The notes under the pieces are model-generated. The model searched no databases. It saw only the letters and a program-made list of their open reading frames with translations, and was not told the DNA's origin. A stretch of DNA of 64,000 nt from Betaproteobacteria bacterium (lineage in GTDB: Bacteria; Pseudomonadota; Gammaproteobacteria; Burkholderiales; SG8-41), in the NCBI GenBank assembly GCA_021730905.1, contig JAKFYK010000043.1, positions 1 to 64,000 on the forward strand. The letters run 5' to 3'. Of this stretch, positions 27,787-36,820 are shown in pieces. The position numbers and the translations under genes are program-made. The number at the start of each line of letters is the position of its first letter. The stretch's first letter is position 1.

Positions 27787-28188
27787 TTATGTCGAGGGGA
27801 CGGCCGCAGTTGCGACATCTGCGGCCGCAAACACTTCACGCATGCAACGAAACGCCTCGACCGCCGCCGGCGCGCCGCAGTACACATTCGCTTGCAGCAG
27901 CGTTTCCATGATCTCTTCGCGCGTGACGCCGTTGCTCAACGCCGCACGCATGTGCGTTTTCAGTTCGTTCGGCCGGTTGAGCGCGGTGAGCATGCCGATG
28001 GTGAGCAGGCAGCGCACGCGCGTTTCCAGCCCGGGCCTTGCCCACACCGCGCCCCACACGTATTCGTTGACAACTTCCTGAAACGGCTGCGTGAATTTAT
28101 CGACGCTTTTGTAGGTCTGCTCAACCTGTGCGGCGCCGAGCACTTTCTTGCGCATGGCGAGGCCGCGTTCGTGCAGTTCGGTGGTCAT
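27787..28188 (-). CDS. Carboxymuconolactone decarboxylase family protein (paralog of neighbour)
   Basis: WARPGLETRVRCLLTIGMLTALNRPNELKTHMRAALSNGVTREEIMETLLQANVYCG. Confidence 0.93.
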   Translation of the reverse strand: MTTELHERGLAMRKKVLGAAQVEQTYKSVDKFTQPFQEVVNEYVWGAVWARPGLETRVRCLLTIGMLTALNRPNELKTHMRAALSNGVTREEIMETLLQANVYCGAPAAVEAFRCMREVFAAADVATAAVPST

Positions 28189-28285
28189 GGATTGCTCCTC
28201 TGTGGTTCGCGTTTGGAAAGCGTCAGTGTAGCAGTAGAATGACGGCAACTTTCGCCAGCCACAGTTGATTTACAAGAGGGTTCAC

Positions 28286-29074
28286 ATGCCGGCATTCGAC
28301 ACCTACGCCCACAACTACCGCTTCATGAAACTCACCCGGCAGGACGGCGTGCTGCAAGTGACGCTGCACACTGACGGCGGCCCGCTGCGCTGGAACCTCG
28401 ACGCGCAGGCCGAATTCGCGCAGGCGTTCGCCGACATCGGCGCGGACCGCGACAATCGCATTGTTATCCTCACCGGCACAGGCGACGAGTTCAGCGGCCC
28501 GCGTCTCGACCCGGACGCGCCGTTTTTTCATGGCGCGCAATTGACGCCCGGCGGCATCCACCACGTGTTCGTCAACGCCCGGCGCATGGTCAACGCGCAT
28601 CTGAATATCGAAGTGCCGATGATTGCCGTGGTGAACGGGCCGGCGAAGCGCCATGCCGATCTGGCGCTGATGTGCGACATCGTGCTCGCGGCCGACGATG
28701 CCACTTTTGAGGACACCGCGCACTTTCACAATGGCGGCATCGTGCCCGGCGACGGCATCAACGTGGTGTACACCATGCTGATGGGGCTGAATCGCGCGCG
28801 CTATTTGATGCTGACCGGACAGGTGTTGAGCGCGAAAGAAGCGAAGGACATGGGACTGGTGGCGGAGTTGCTGCCGCGCGACAAATTGCTGCCGCGCGCG
28901 TGGGAACTGGCGCGGCAATTATCGAAGAAATCCGACATGCTGCTGCGCTACACGCGCGCGGTGCTCACGCACCCGCTGCGCAAATTGCTCGACGAGAGCA
29001 TGCCGTTTTCTCTGGCGATGGAAGCGTTGTCCACGCTGGACAAGGGAGAACAGCGGGGGCGGCAGGGTCAATAA
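28286..29074 (+). CDS. Enoyl-CoA hydratase/isomerase family protein
   Basis: NRIVILTGTGDEFSG, VNGPAKRHADLALMCDIVLAADDA. Confidence 0.88.
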   Translation: MPAFDTYAHNYRFMKLTRQDGVLQVTLHTDGGPLRWNLDAQAEFAQAFADIGADRDNRIVILTGTGDEFSGPRLDPDAPFFHGAQLTPGGIHHVFVNARRMVNAHLNIEVPMIAVVNGPAKRHADLALMCDIVLAADDATFEDTAHFHNGGIVPGDGINVVYTMLMGLNRARYLMLTGQVLSAKEAKDMGLVAELLPRDKLLPRAWELARQLSKKSDMLLRYTRAVLTHPLRKLLDESMPFSLAMEALSTLDKGEQRGRQGQ

Positions 29075-29087
29075 CAGAAGCAGCCCA

Positions 29088-29840
29088 TCAAAACATCATT
29101 TGCCCGCCGTTGATCTGTATCGATTGCCCGCTGAGATAGCTCGACGCCGGCCCGCATAGAAAGCGAATCACCGACGCGATTTCTTCGGCGTCGCCCTTGC
29201 GGCCCAGCGGAATCATGGCATCGCCCAACGGCGCGGTACGGCCGGATGCGCGCACGGTGTTCATCTGTCCCGGTGCGATGCAGTTAGCGCGAATGTTGCG
29301 GTCGCCGAACTCGCGCGCGATGCCGCGCGTGAAGCCCACCAAGCCATGCTTGGCCACCGAGCCGTGGATGCGTTTTTTCGCGCCGGACAGCGACATCATG
29401 CCGCCGAGCGTGACGATGCTGCCGCCGCCATTCGCGATCATCGAGGGTATGCAAGCCTGCGCCAGATAAAACGCGCCATCGAGGGTAATCGACAACGGCA
29501 CGCGCCACTCGTCATAGCTCAGTTCCAGAAACGGCTTCTCGGTGCGCACCGAGGCATTGAGCACCAGAAAATCCACACGTCCGAATTTTTGCACCACGCT
29601 ATCCACCATGCTCTTGGCAGCTTTTGCGTCAGCAATATCTGCGACATAAACCTCGGCCTGGCCGCCCGCGGCGCGGATTTCCTCGGCAACTTTCTTTGCA
29701 TCGTCCACCGAATGGCGCGTATTCACGGCAACCGCCGCGCCCGCCTTGGCCAGTTCCAGTGCGGTGGCGCGCCCGATATTTTTTGCTGCACCGGTGATCA
29801 ATGCGACTTTGCCTGCGAGTTCCTTATTACTTTCCGCCAT
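29088..29840 (-). CDS. SDR family oxidoreductase
   Basis: ALITGAAKNIGRATALELAKAGAAV; LNASVRT; SSYLSGQSIQINGGQ. Confidence 0.93.
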   Translation of the reverse strand: MAESNKELAGKVALITGAAKNIGRATALELAKAGAAVAVNTRHSVDDAKKVAEEIRAAGGQAEVYVADIADAKAAKSMVDSVVQKFGRVDFLVLNASVRTEKPFLELSYDEWRVPLSITLDGAFYLAQACIPSMIANGGGSIVTLGGMMSLSGAKKRIHGSVAKHGLVGFTRGIAREFGDRNIRANCIAPGQMNTVRASGRTAPLGDAMIPLGRKGDAEEIASVIRFLCGPASSYLSGQSIQINGGQMMF

Positions 29841-29892
29841 TTTGTTCTCCAAAAGTTGTTCAATTCAAATTGTCGCTTTGTCTGCCTGTAAA

Positions 29893-31290
29893 TCAGGATC
29901 GCTTTGCAAGCTGGTCCAGTAGAGGCCGTATGCTTGGGAGTGTCTCGATTTCCAGCAGCATTTGCGCCGTTCGCCTGGCCACGTCCGTCCCCACGACCTC
30001 CCCCGCGTTGCGCACGTACTTCTCCACTACCTGCGACGGCGGCACCGGTCGCCTGTGATCGCCCAGCGGTATTTCGATGGGTTGCAAGGTTGTCTTCCCC
30101 TTGGCCACGATCACCAGCGCGCCCAGCGGCCCCTGATCGGTGGCCGAGGAAGGATCTTCCAGCGTCCTGAATTTCCCCAGGTGGCGCTTTATATCCGGGC
30201 GGTTGAATGCTTCGTTCGAAAACGTTTTCTTGATCACCTCACCATCGAGGATCGCGCACGCCACCGGGTACTCGTAGCCGAACTTGCCCGAAAACTCCCC
30301 CGTCGGCCGCACCCGGAAGTACGGCTGCAAATGCGGCACACGAATCTCCACCGAGGTGAGGTCTTCCAGCCGCAACCCGGTCTGTTCACGAAACCGCAAC
30401 GCGGCGTCGATGGCGCCCTGCGCTATGTAGCCGCAGGGATATTTTTTCAGGCGCCAAGTATCGGCGATGTGCCACTGACCCAGCTCCGCCGTGGCCTTGC
30501 CGATATCAACACCTTCCATGCGGTTCGCCGCAACGACAGCTTGAATATAGCCGAGAGGCGCATCGAGCGCGTCAGGGTTGGCCTCGAACCCACTGGCGGC
30601 CAGCTCCGCCGCCATCACGCCGGCCTGCGACGCGATGCCGCCGTGCAGCGGTTTGGTGTGAGTGCCGAAATTGCCGGTGATCCCGCCTGCTTGCGAGGCC
30701 GCGATGCCCCACGCATGGCGCTGCTGCAAGGCACTGAGGCCCAACAACCTGCCGGATACGGTTGCGGAAGTAAGCGGCCCGAACATGGCCGTGCTGTGCA
30801 AACCATGAAATTGGTCGGCACGCCGCGGGACAATGCGCGAAAGCGCTTCGCCGACTTCGTAGCCCGCAATGTACGCCTCAAGGAGTTCGCGCCCGCTGCG
30901 ATGCTGCGTTTCACCGGTCGCCAGCATGGCCGGCACCAACACCACGCTCGGATGCCCGAAGCTGGAGCAATCATCAAAGTCCAGCGTGTGTCCCAGGGTT
31001 CCGTTGACCAGTGCCGCCAGCCAGGTGGAAGTCTTTCGCGGCGTGCCCAGCACCGTGGCCTCATTGGCAGTGCACCGATTGACCATGTTCTGCACCTTGA
31101 CCCCTGGATCTTCGCCCACGCCGGCGAGAGCAACGCCAATCTGGTCAAGAATGGCCAGCTTCGCTACATCAATATCGCGCTTCGGAACTTTGTCCAAAGA
31201 TACGCCCTTCACAAATTCCGCCAAAGTCTGTCCGAATTCCACGTTACGGCCCCTCACTGTTGCCAGGATTCGCGTCCGATTTCGTAACAA
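29893..31290 (-). CDS. MmgE/PrpD family protein
   Basis: AALVNGTLGHTLDFDDCSSFGHPSVVLVPAMLATGE; HGGIASQAGVMAAELA. Confidence 0.93.
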   Translation of the reverse strand: MLRNRTRILATVRGRNVEFGQTLAEFVKGVSLDKVPKRDIDVAKLAILDQIGVALAGVGEDPGVKVQNMVNRCTANEATVLGTPRKTSTWLAALVNGTLGHTLDFDDCSSFGHPSVVLVPAMLATGETQHRSGRELLEAYIAGYEVGEALSRIVPRRADQFHGLHSTAMFGPLTSATVSGRLLGLSALQQRHAWGIAASQAGGITGNFGTHTKPLHGGIASQAGVMAAELAASGFEANPDALDAPLGYIQAVVAANRMEGVDIGKATAELGQWHIADTWRLKKYPCGYIAQGAIDAALRFREQTGLRLEDLTSVEIRVPHLQPYFRVRPTGEFSGKFGYEYPVACAILDGEVIKKTFSNEAFNRPDIKRHLGKFRTLEDPSSATDQGPLGALVIVAKGKTTLQPIEIPLGDHRRPVPPSQVVEKYVRNAGEVVGTDVARRTAQMLLEIETLPSIRPLLDQLAKRS

Positions 31291-31350
31291 TCACGGCCGG
31301 ACTATACTATGGCCATCGGTAAAAAATCCGCTGACAATCGAGGAATTCAC

Positions 31351-32208
31351 ATGATGTACACCACTTTCGAAGCACGCCCGATCGCGGGCACCATAGGCGC
31401 GGAGATATACGGCGCCCATCTCAAGGACCACGGAAACGAGACGATGTGGAATGAGTTGGAGCGCGCGTTGCTGGAGTTCAAGGTGATCGCCGTGCGCGGA
31501 CAGGATCTTTCACCAGCCGATCAATTGGCTGCAGCCAAACACTTCGGCGAGCCGAATTTTTATCCGTTCGCCAAGGGCATGGACGAAATTCCGCAGATGA
31601 CACGCGTCATCAAGGAACCGCACGAGCGCGAAAATTTTGGCAACGACTGGCATTCCGATACACCCTATCTCGCCGAACCGCCGCGCATCACCACGCTTTA
31701 CTCGGTAGAGACGCCACCCAAGGGCGGCGACACGCTATACGCCAACACGCAGGTGGCTTATGAAGAACTCTCTGCCGGCACCAGGAAAATGATCGATGGC
31801 GTGATCGGTGTGTTCAGCGCGAGTCTCAAGCACAAGCCGGGCGGCGACCGTGCCGCGCATCACCGGCGCATCACGACCATGCCGGTGACCAATTCCGAAA
31901 ATGCCGACCGTTTCGAATCAAAGCATCCGATCGTGCGCACGCATCCGCAAACCGGCAAGAAAGCGTTGTATTGCAGCTCACTGCACACGCTGCGCCTCGA
32001 CGACATGACCGAACGCGAAAGCCGGCCCGTCATCAACATGCTGAACGATCACGCGATTACCCCGGAATTCACCTGCCGCGTGCGCTGGGAACCCGGCCAA
32101 CTGACGATCTGGGACAACCGCTGCACCATGCACAACGCGATCAACGATTATCACGGCACGCGGCGTGAAATGCGGCGGCTGACGGTGGGGCCGGAAAAAC
32201 CAGTTTAG
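31351..32208 (+). CDS. TauD/TfdA family dioxygenase
   Basis: NDWHSDTPYLAEPPRITTLYSVETPPKGGDTLYAN; WEPGQLTIWDNRCTMHNAINDY. Confidence 0.94.
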   Translation: MMYTTFEARPIAGTIGAEIYGAHLKDHGNETMWNELERALLEFKVIAVRGQDLSPADQLAAAKHFGEPNFYPFAKGMDEIPQMTRVIKEPHERENFGNDWHSDTPYLAEPPRITTLYSVETPPKGGDTLYANTQVAYEELSAGTRKMIDGVIGVFSASLKHKPGGDRAAHHRRITTMPVTNSENADRFESKHPIVRTHPQTGKKALYCSSLHTLRLDDMTERESRPVINMLNDHAITPEFTCRVRWEPGQLTIWDNRCTMHNAINDYHGTRREMRRLTVGPEKPV

Positions 32209-32222
32209 CAATACAAGCTTGC

Positions 32223-32255
32223 AATAAAAAGGGGGGGACACCCCGCCTTTTTATT
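32223..32255. terminator. Bidirectional Rho-independent terminator
   Basis: aataaaaaggggggg aca ccccgcctttttatt between convergent genes. Confidence 0.85.
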
Positions 32256-32267
32256 TAGCCGACGGCA

Positions 32268-33332
32268 TCAACCACCCAGTACGGCCGGCGAAGCCTTCAT
32301 CTTGCCAGTTTCCACACTCAGCACCGCCTGCACCAGCTTTTCATTCGCGGGTGTCGCGATGCCGACTTCCTTGCCCTTGCGCACGATCAAACCGTTCATG
32401 AATTCGATTTCGGTCTTGCGGCCTTTTTCCATATCCTGCGCCATCGACGGACGCTGAATATTCGCGCGCGGGTTGGCTGCTTTGCGGGTCTTCATGATCT
32501 GCTCCACTTCCGCCAGCACAATTGAATCGCCGGCACTCGCTTTTTCGAGTTGATCCGGCATGAACTTGCCCATTTTTTCGAGCTTTAATCCGAGCGCGCG
32601 ACCCACGCGTATCGATTCGCCGGCCACCTGAATCGCAAACCGGCGGATGGTGTCGTTATTATCACAAGCGGCGCCGGTCAAACCCGTGGATGCGCAGATG
32701 CCGTTGCTCATGCCATTTTGGGTGAGCTTGGTCCAGCGTTCCCCCTGCAGATTGGTGGTGGCCTTGGCGCTGTCGATGTTCGAAAACATTTTGACCAGCT
32801 CATTCACGCGGTCGGTAATGCGGCCATCGATTTCACCCACGCGGAACACGGTGTGTGTTGCTCCGCCTTTTTCCGCCATGCGGCGAATGCGCCCGGGTCC
32901 GTAAAGTTCCACTGAAATCGATGAGGCGATGGTGCCCACCGTGCGCTCCTTGCCCACGATGGCGGCGATGGTGTCCTCGTTCCAGCAATTTTGCAGCGAC
33001 ACCATGAATCCGTCTTTCGCCAGATAGGGCGCGATGGCTTTGGTGACGCGTTCCGTGTCGTACGATTTCACCGTGATAAAGATGATGTCGAACGGCGGCT
33101 GGTTCTTCAGCGTATCGAGATCCTTGTAGTGCAGCGTCTTTGCCGTCTTGACAACAAACTTTTCCGGATCCGTCACGCCGTCGAGATCCAGCCCCTTGGC
33201 GCGTATGGTCTCGATATGTTCCGGCCAGAAATCAATCAGCGTGACGTCTTCGCCATTGTGCGCGAAATAGCCGCCGGCATAACCGCCAAGTGCGCCTGCT
33301 CCCATCATTGCCATGCGTTTGCCCATTTTCAT
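32268..33332 (-). CDS. 2-dehydropantoate 2-reductase family (ApbA/PanE-like)
   Basis: MAMMGAGALGGYAGGYFAHNGEDVTLIDFWPEHIETIRAKGL; KLTQNGMSNGICASTG. Confidence 0.9.
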   Translation of the reverse strand: MKMGKRMAMMGAGALGGYAGGYFAHNGEDVTLIDFWPEHIETIRAKGLDLDGVTDPEKFVVKTAKTLHYKDLDTLKNQPPFDIIFITVKSYDTERVTKAIAPYLAKDGFMVSLQNCWNEDTIAAIVGKERTVGTIASSISVELYGPGRIRRMAEKGGATHTVFRVGEIDGRITDRVNELVKMFSNIDSAKATTNLQGERWTKLTQNGMSNGICASTGLTGAACDNNDTIRRFAIQVAGESIRVGRALGLKLEKMGKFMPDQLEKASAGDSIVLAEVEQIMKTRKAANPRANIQRPSMAQDMEKGRKTEIEFMNGLIVRKGKEVGIATPANEKLVQAVLSVETGKMKASPAVLGG

Positions 33333-33346
33333 CTCCTCAGTAAAAT

Positions 33347-34312
33347 TCAGTCTGCCCGTGCGCCGGAGTCCTTCACCGGCTTTGCCCAGCGATTGTAATC
33401 GTCGCGCAGCATTTTCGTGGTTTCCGCAATTGAAGTCGCAATGACTTCCGCGCCGTCTGCCGCCATGCGCGCGTTGACTTCCGGGTCTTTCAGCTTGCGC
33501 ACGATTTCGGCATTAAGTTTTTCAACCACCGCGCGCGGCGTGCCCGTCGGAGCCACGATGACATAAAACGACTCTACTGCGTAGCCTGGCAATCCCGATT
33601 CTGCAATCGTCGGCACTTCGGGCATTGGTGTATAACGTTTCGCGCTGCTCATCGCCAGCCCCCGCAGCCGCCCGGAGCGCACATGCGGCAGTGCGGGCAC
33701 CACACTGGAAAAGCGAAACTGTATCGCGCCGGCCAGCAAATCGACGGTTGCGGGTGCCGCGCCTTTGTATGGAATGTGCACGATGTCGATACCCGCAAGA
33801 CTGCCGAACAGCACGCCCGCGAGATGTCCCGATGAACCGCTGCCCGATGAGCTGTAGTTCATTTTTCCCGGATTGGCTTTCGCATAGACGATCAGTTCCT
33901 TGACGTTGGCGGCAGGAATTTTCGGATGCATAACCAGAAAATAAGGTGAATTGGTCGGCGCCGTCACCGGCAAAAAATCCTTGAACGGGTCATAACGCAG
34001 CTTGGCATACAGATGCGGGTTGATGGTCAGCACCGCGCTCGGCGTGACGAACAGCGTGTAGCCGTCCGGCGCCGCCTTCGCCACCAGTTCCGCGCCGAGA
34101 TTGCCGCCGGAACTGGGCCGGTTATCCACTACCACCGGTTGTCCCCAGCTTTCATTGAGCTTCTGTCCGATGACGCGCGCCAGCGTATCGCTGCCGCCGC
34201 CGGGAGCGTAAGGTGTAATCAAACGTATCGGCTTGGTAGGATACATTTGCGCCGTGGCAACCGTGCCGACGCCTGCGGATAAAACTGCCGCAATCAATCT
34301 CGCAGAAATCAT
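33347..34312 (-). CDS. Bug/TctC family solute-binding protein
   Basis: YPTKPIRLITPYAPGGGSDTLARVIGQKL; IPYKGAAPATVDLLAG. Confidence 0.95.
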   Translation of the reverse strand: MISARLIAAVLSAGVGTVATAQMYPTKPIRLITPYAPGGGSDTLARVIGQKLNESWGQPVVVDNRPSSGGNLGAELVAKAAPDGYTLFVTPSAVLTINPHLYAKLRYDPFKDFLPVTAPTNSPYFLVMHPKIPAANVKELIVYAKANPGKMNYSSSGSGSSGHLAGVLFGSLAGIDIVHIPYKGAAPATVDLLAGAIQFRFSSVVPALPHVRSGRLRGLAMSSAKRYTPMPEVPTIAESGLPGYAVESFYVIVAPTGTPRAVVEKLNAEIVRKLKDPEVNARMAADGAEVIATSIAETTKMLRDDYNRWAKPVKDSGARAD

Positions 34313-35670
34313 TTTGCCAAATGCCCTATGATTTTAGCGAGATTGCCCGCCGTTTCGAAATTCTGCAGCAAGCCGTAAAGCTCTTTTGCTTTCGCCGCAC
34401 CCAGCACCGGCGTCACCAGACCGTCGAATTTTCCCCACACTTCGTCTTCGCTCATGGGATTGTCGGCGTGGCCGAGCACAATGTTCGTATCAGCATGCAG
34501 CGGCTTTGCTTCGCCCTCGACGTAGACATCCAGGTGCGCCTCGTACTGCGGTTGGTCGGGCACCACTTCGACCTCGGTCACCGCTGCGATTTGTTTTAAT
34601 GCGGCATCCTGTTTCAACTTGTCAGTGAAATCGGACGCCACCAGCCGATAGCCGGTCAACCCCATCGCCATGCAATAGCGCACGCTGAATTTGTGTTCGA
34701 GCGGCGTTTGCGGATTCAGTTTATTCGCCACCACCACCACGTTGGGATGCACCCTGGCGTGAACTTTGGTGATTTTTCTCCCGCCTACCAGCGGCGCGAG
34801 TTTGCGCGAGGTTTGTATCGACGCATGCGTGGCACGGCAACTGGCGTAGGGCTTGAAGCCATTCCTTTTTAATTCCCAAGTGCTGAAATCCATAGGCGGC
34901 ACTTCGACTTTGCGATCCTGTATGAACGCATCAAGCAGGCCCTTCTCCAGTTCCAGCAACTGCGTCGCTGAATGAAAACCTTCTTTCGCGAGTTCCGCCG
35001 CGAGGATGCCGTCCATTGCCGCCTTGCCGCCGTGAAACGGTTTCGAGTGCGTGCCGAACGAACCCACCAGACCGCCCGCCGTCGTTACCGCGGCACCCAC
35101 TGCGTATTCGGTTTGCCGCGGCGTCAGTCGCATCAGCACCGATGCCACCACCGCCGCGCCCACGCGCCCGAACACCGACGTCGGATGCAGGCCGCGCCGA
35201 TGCAGGCTGCGCCCCACGCCCGGCGGGCCGCCGCCGCCGAGCCGCGCCATCACCTCGAATCCGGTGATGAATGCTGCCAGCGTGTCTTTCTCGCTGCTGC
35301 CCAGTTGCCCGGCGAGTGCCAACGCCGTGGTTCCGCATACGCAACTGATGTGCCCCGCGCCCATCTGGTGCGAATCGTCGTAATCCATCGCGTGCGCCAT
35401 GGTACCGTTGGCGAGCGCTGCAAACGCGGGTGAGGTGCGTCCGCCGAGAAAGATCTGCGCATTGCCGCGTGCGCCCCAGCCTTCGACCACGCGCCGCACC
35501 GGACGCACGCATTCTTCGTCCCACGCGCCGATGGCACACCCCATCACGTCGATCAGTGCAAGTTTTGCGGCCGCCAACACATCCGCGGGGAATTCGCGCG
35601 TCAGCGCGCCTGCCGCATAGGCAGCAATTTGTTGACTGCGGGTCGTTGTAATTTCCGCCGGTGCGTTCAT
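34309..35670 (-). CDS. MmgE/PrpD family protein
   Basis: ALANGTMAHAMDYDDSHQMGAGHISC; KPFHGGKAAMDGILAAELA. Confidence 0.93.
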   Translation of the reverse strand: MNAPAEITTTRSQQIAAYAAGALTREFPADVLAAAKLALIDVMGCAIGAWDEECVRPVRRVVEGWGARGNAQIFLGGRTSPAFAALANGTMAHAMDYDDSHQMGAGHISCVCGTTALALAGQLGSSEKDTLAAFITGFEVMARLGGGGPPGVGRSLHRRGLHPTSVFGRVGAAVVASVLMRLTPRQTEYAVGAAVTTAGGLVGSFGTHSKPFHGGKAAMDGILAAELAKEGFHSATQLLELEKGLLDAFIQDRKVEVPPMDFSTWELKRNGFKPYASCRATHASIQTSRKLAPLVGGRKITKVHARVHPNVVVVANKLNPQTPLEHKFSVRYCMAMGLTGYRLVASDFTDKLKQDAALKQIAAVTEVEVVPDQPQYEAHLDVYVEGEAKPLHADTNIVLGHADNPMSEDEVWGKFDGLVTPVLGAAKAKELYGLLQNFETAGNLAKIIGHLAK

Positions 35671-35818
35671 GGTAGCTCCTGTGGATCGCCAGCCTGTTGT
35701 CGGGCGCAAATCTTAAGGCGAAACCCCATCGCCCGTCCATGCCGCGACACAGCGCGATCGAATGTCATGTGATGGACGCACGCATCGGTTCTGTATTTTG
35801 GGTTACGATCACGCCACG

Positions 35819-36796
35819 ATGAAAATCCCATTGCTGGCTGTTCTATTGTTGGCCTTCACCCTCACGCCGGCGACGCGTCCGGCGCATGCACAGACCTGGC
35901 CTAACAAACCGATACGCGTGGTTGCGTCGGTGCCTGCGGGCGGCACGCCTGACGTGGTAGCGCGCATGATAACGCCGGGCATGTCGGCAGCACTGGGCCA
36001 GCAATTGATAATCGATAACCGCGGCGGCGCCAGTGGCCTGATCGGTGCAGAGCTGGTCGCGCGCGCAGCGCCAGACGGTTACACCCTGTTTTTCACCAGC
36101 GCGGGCGCCGTCACCATCGTGCCCCATATGCAGAAGAAGATGCCCTATGACCCCATGCGGGATTTCGCGCCGGTGAGCATGGTATGTTTCGGGCCGTTTC
36201 TGCTGATCACCCATCCTTCGGTGGCAGTGAAAAGCGTCAAGGACCTTATGGCCCTCGCTCAGGCGCAACCGGGAAAACTGAATTACGCCTCCGCGGGCAG
36301 CGGCGCGCCGAATCATCTGGCGATGGAACTGTTCAAAAACATGGCGGGCATCAACATTACGCATGTGCCCTACAAAGGCGCGCCACAGGCGGTAACCGAC
36401 GTGATTGGCAACAACGGTGTGCAATTGACATTCAACTCGATTCCGCCGGTGATACAGCACATCAAGGGAGGGCGGTTGCGGTTGCTCGGCGTCTCGAGCG
36501 CAAAACGTTCGTCGCAGTTGCCCGATGTGCCGACGATCAGCGAGGCCGGGGTGCCCGGTTACGACGTCAACACCTGGTTCGGCATGCTGGCCCCGGCGCA
36601 AATGCCCAAGGACATCATCGCGCGGTTACACAGCACATTATCAAAAGTGGTGCACGCGCCGGAACTCAAATCCCAATTTGAAGGGCTGGGCTACGACGCA
36701 GTGGCCAGCACGCCGGCGGAGTTCGGCGCTTACCTGCGCGCGGAGCACGAGAAATACGGCAAAGTCGTCAAGCTCGTTGGCGCCAAAATCGAATAA
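35819..36796 (+). CDS. Bug/TctC family solute-binding protein
   Basis: WPNKPIRVVASVPAGGTPDVVARMITPGM; VPYKGAPQAVTDVIG. Confidence 0.95.
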   Translation: MKIPLLAVLLLAFTLTPATRPAHAQTWPNKPIRVVASVPAGGTPDVVARMITPGMSAALGQQLIIDNRGGASGLIGAELVARAAPDGYTLFFTSAGAVTIVPHMQKKMPYDPMRDFAPVSMVCFGPFLLITHPSVAVKSVKDLMALAQAQPGKLNYASAGSGAPNHLAMELFKNMAGINITHVPYKGAPQAVTDVIGNNGVQLTFNSIPPVIQHIKGGRLRLLGVSSAKRSSQLPDVPTISEAGVPGYDVNTWFGMLAPAQMPKDIIARLHSTLSKVVHAPELKSQFEGLGYDAVASTPAEFGAYLRAEHEKYGKVVKLVGAKIE

Positions 36797-36820
36797 CACT
36801 TAAATCTAGAGACGCCGATC

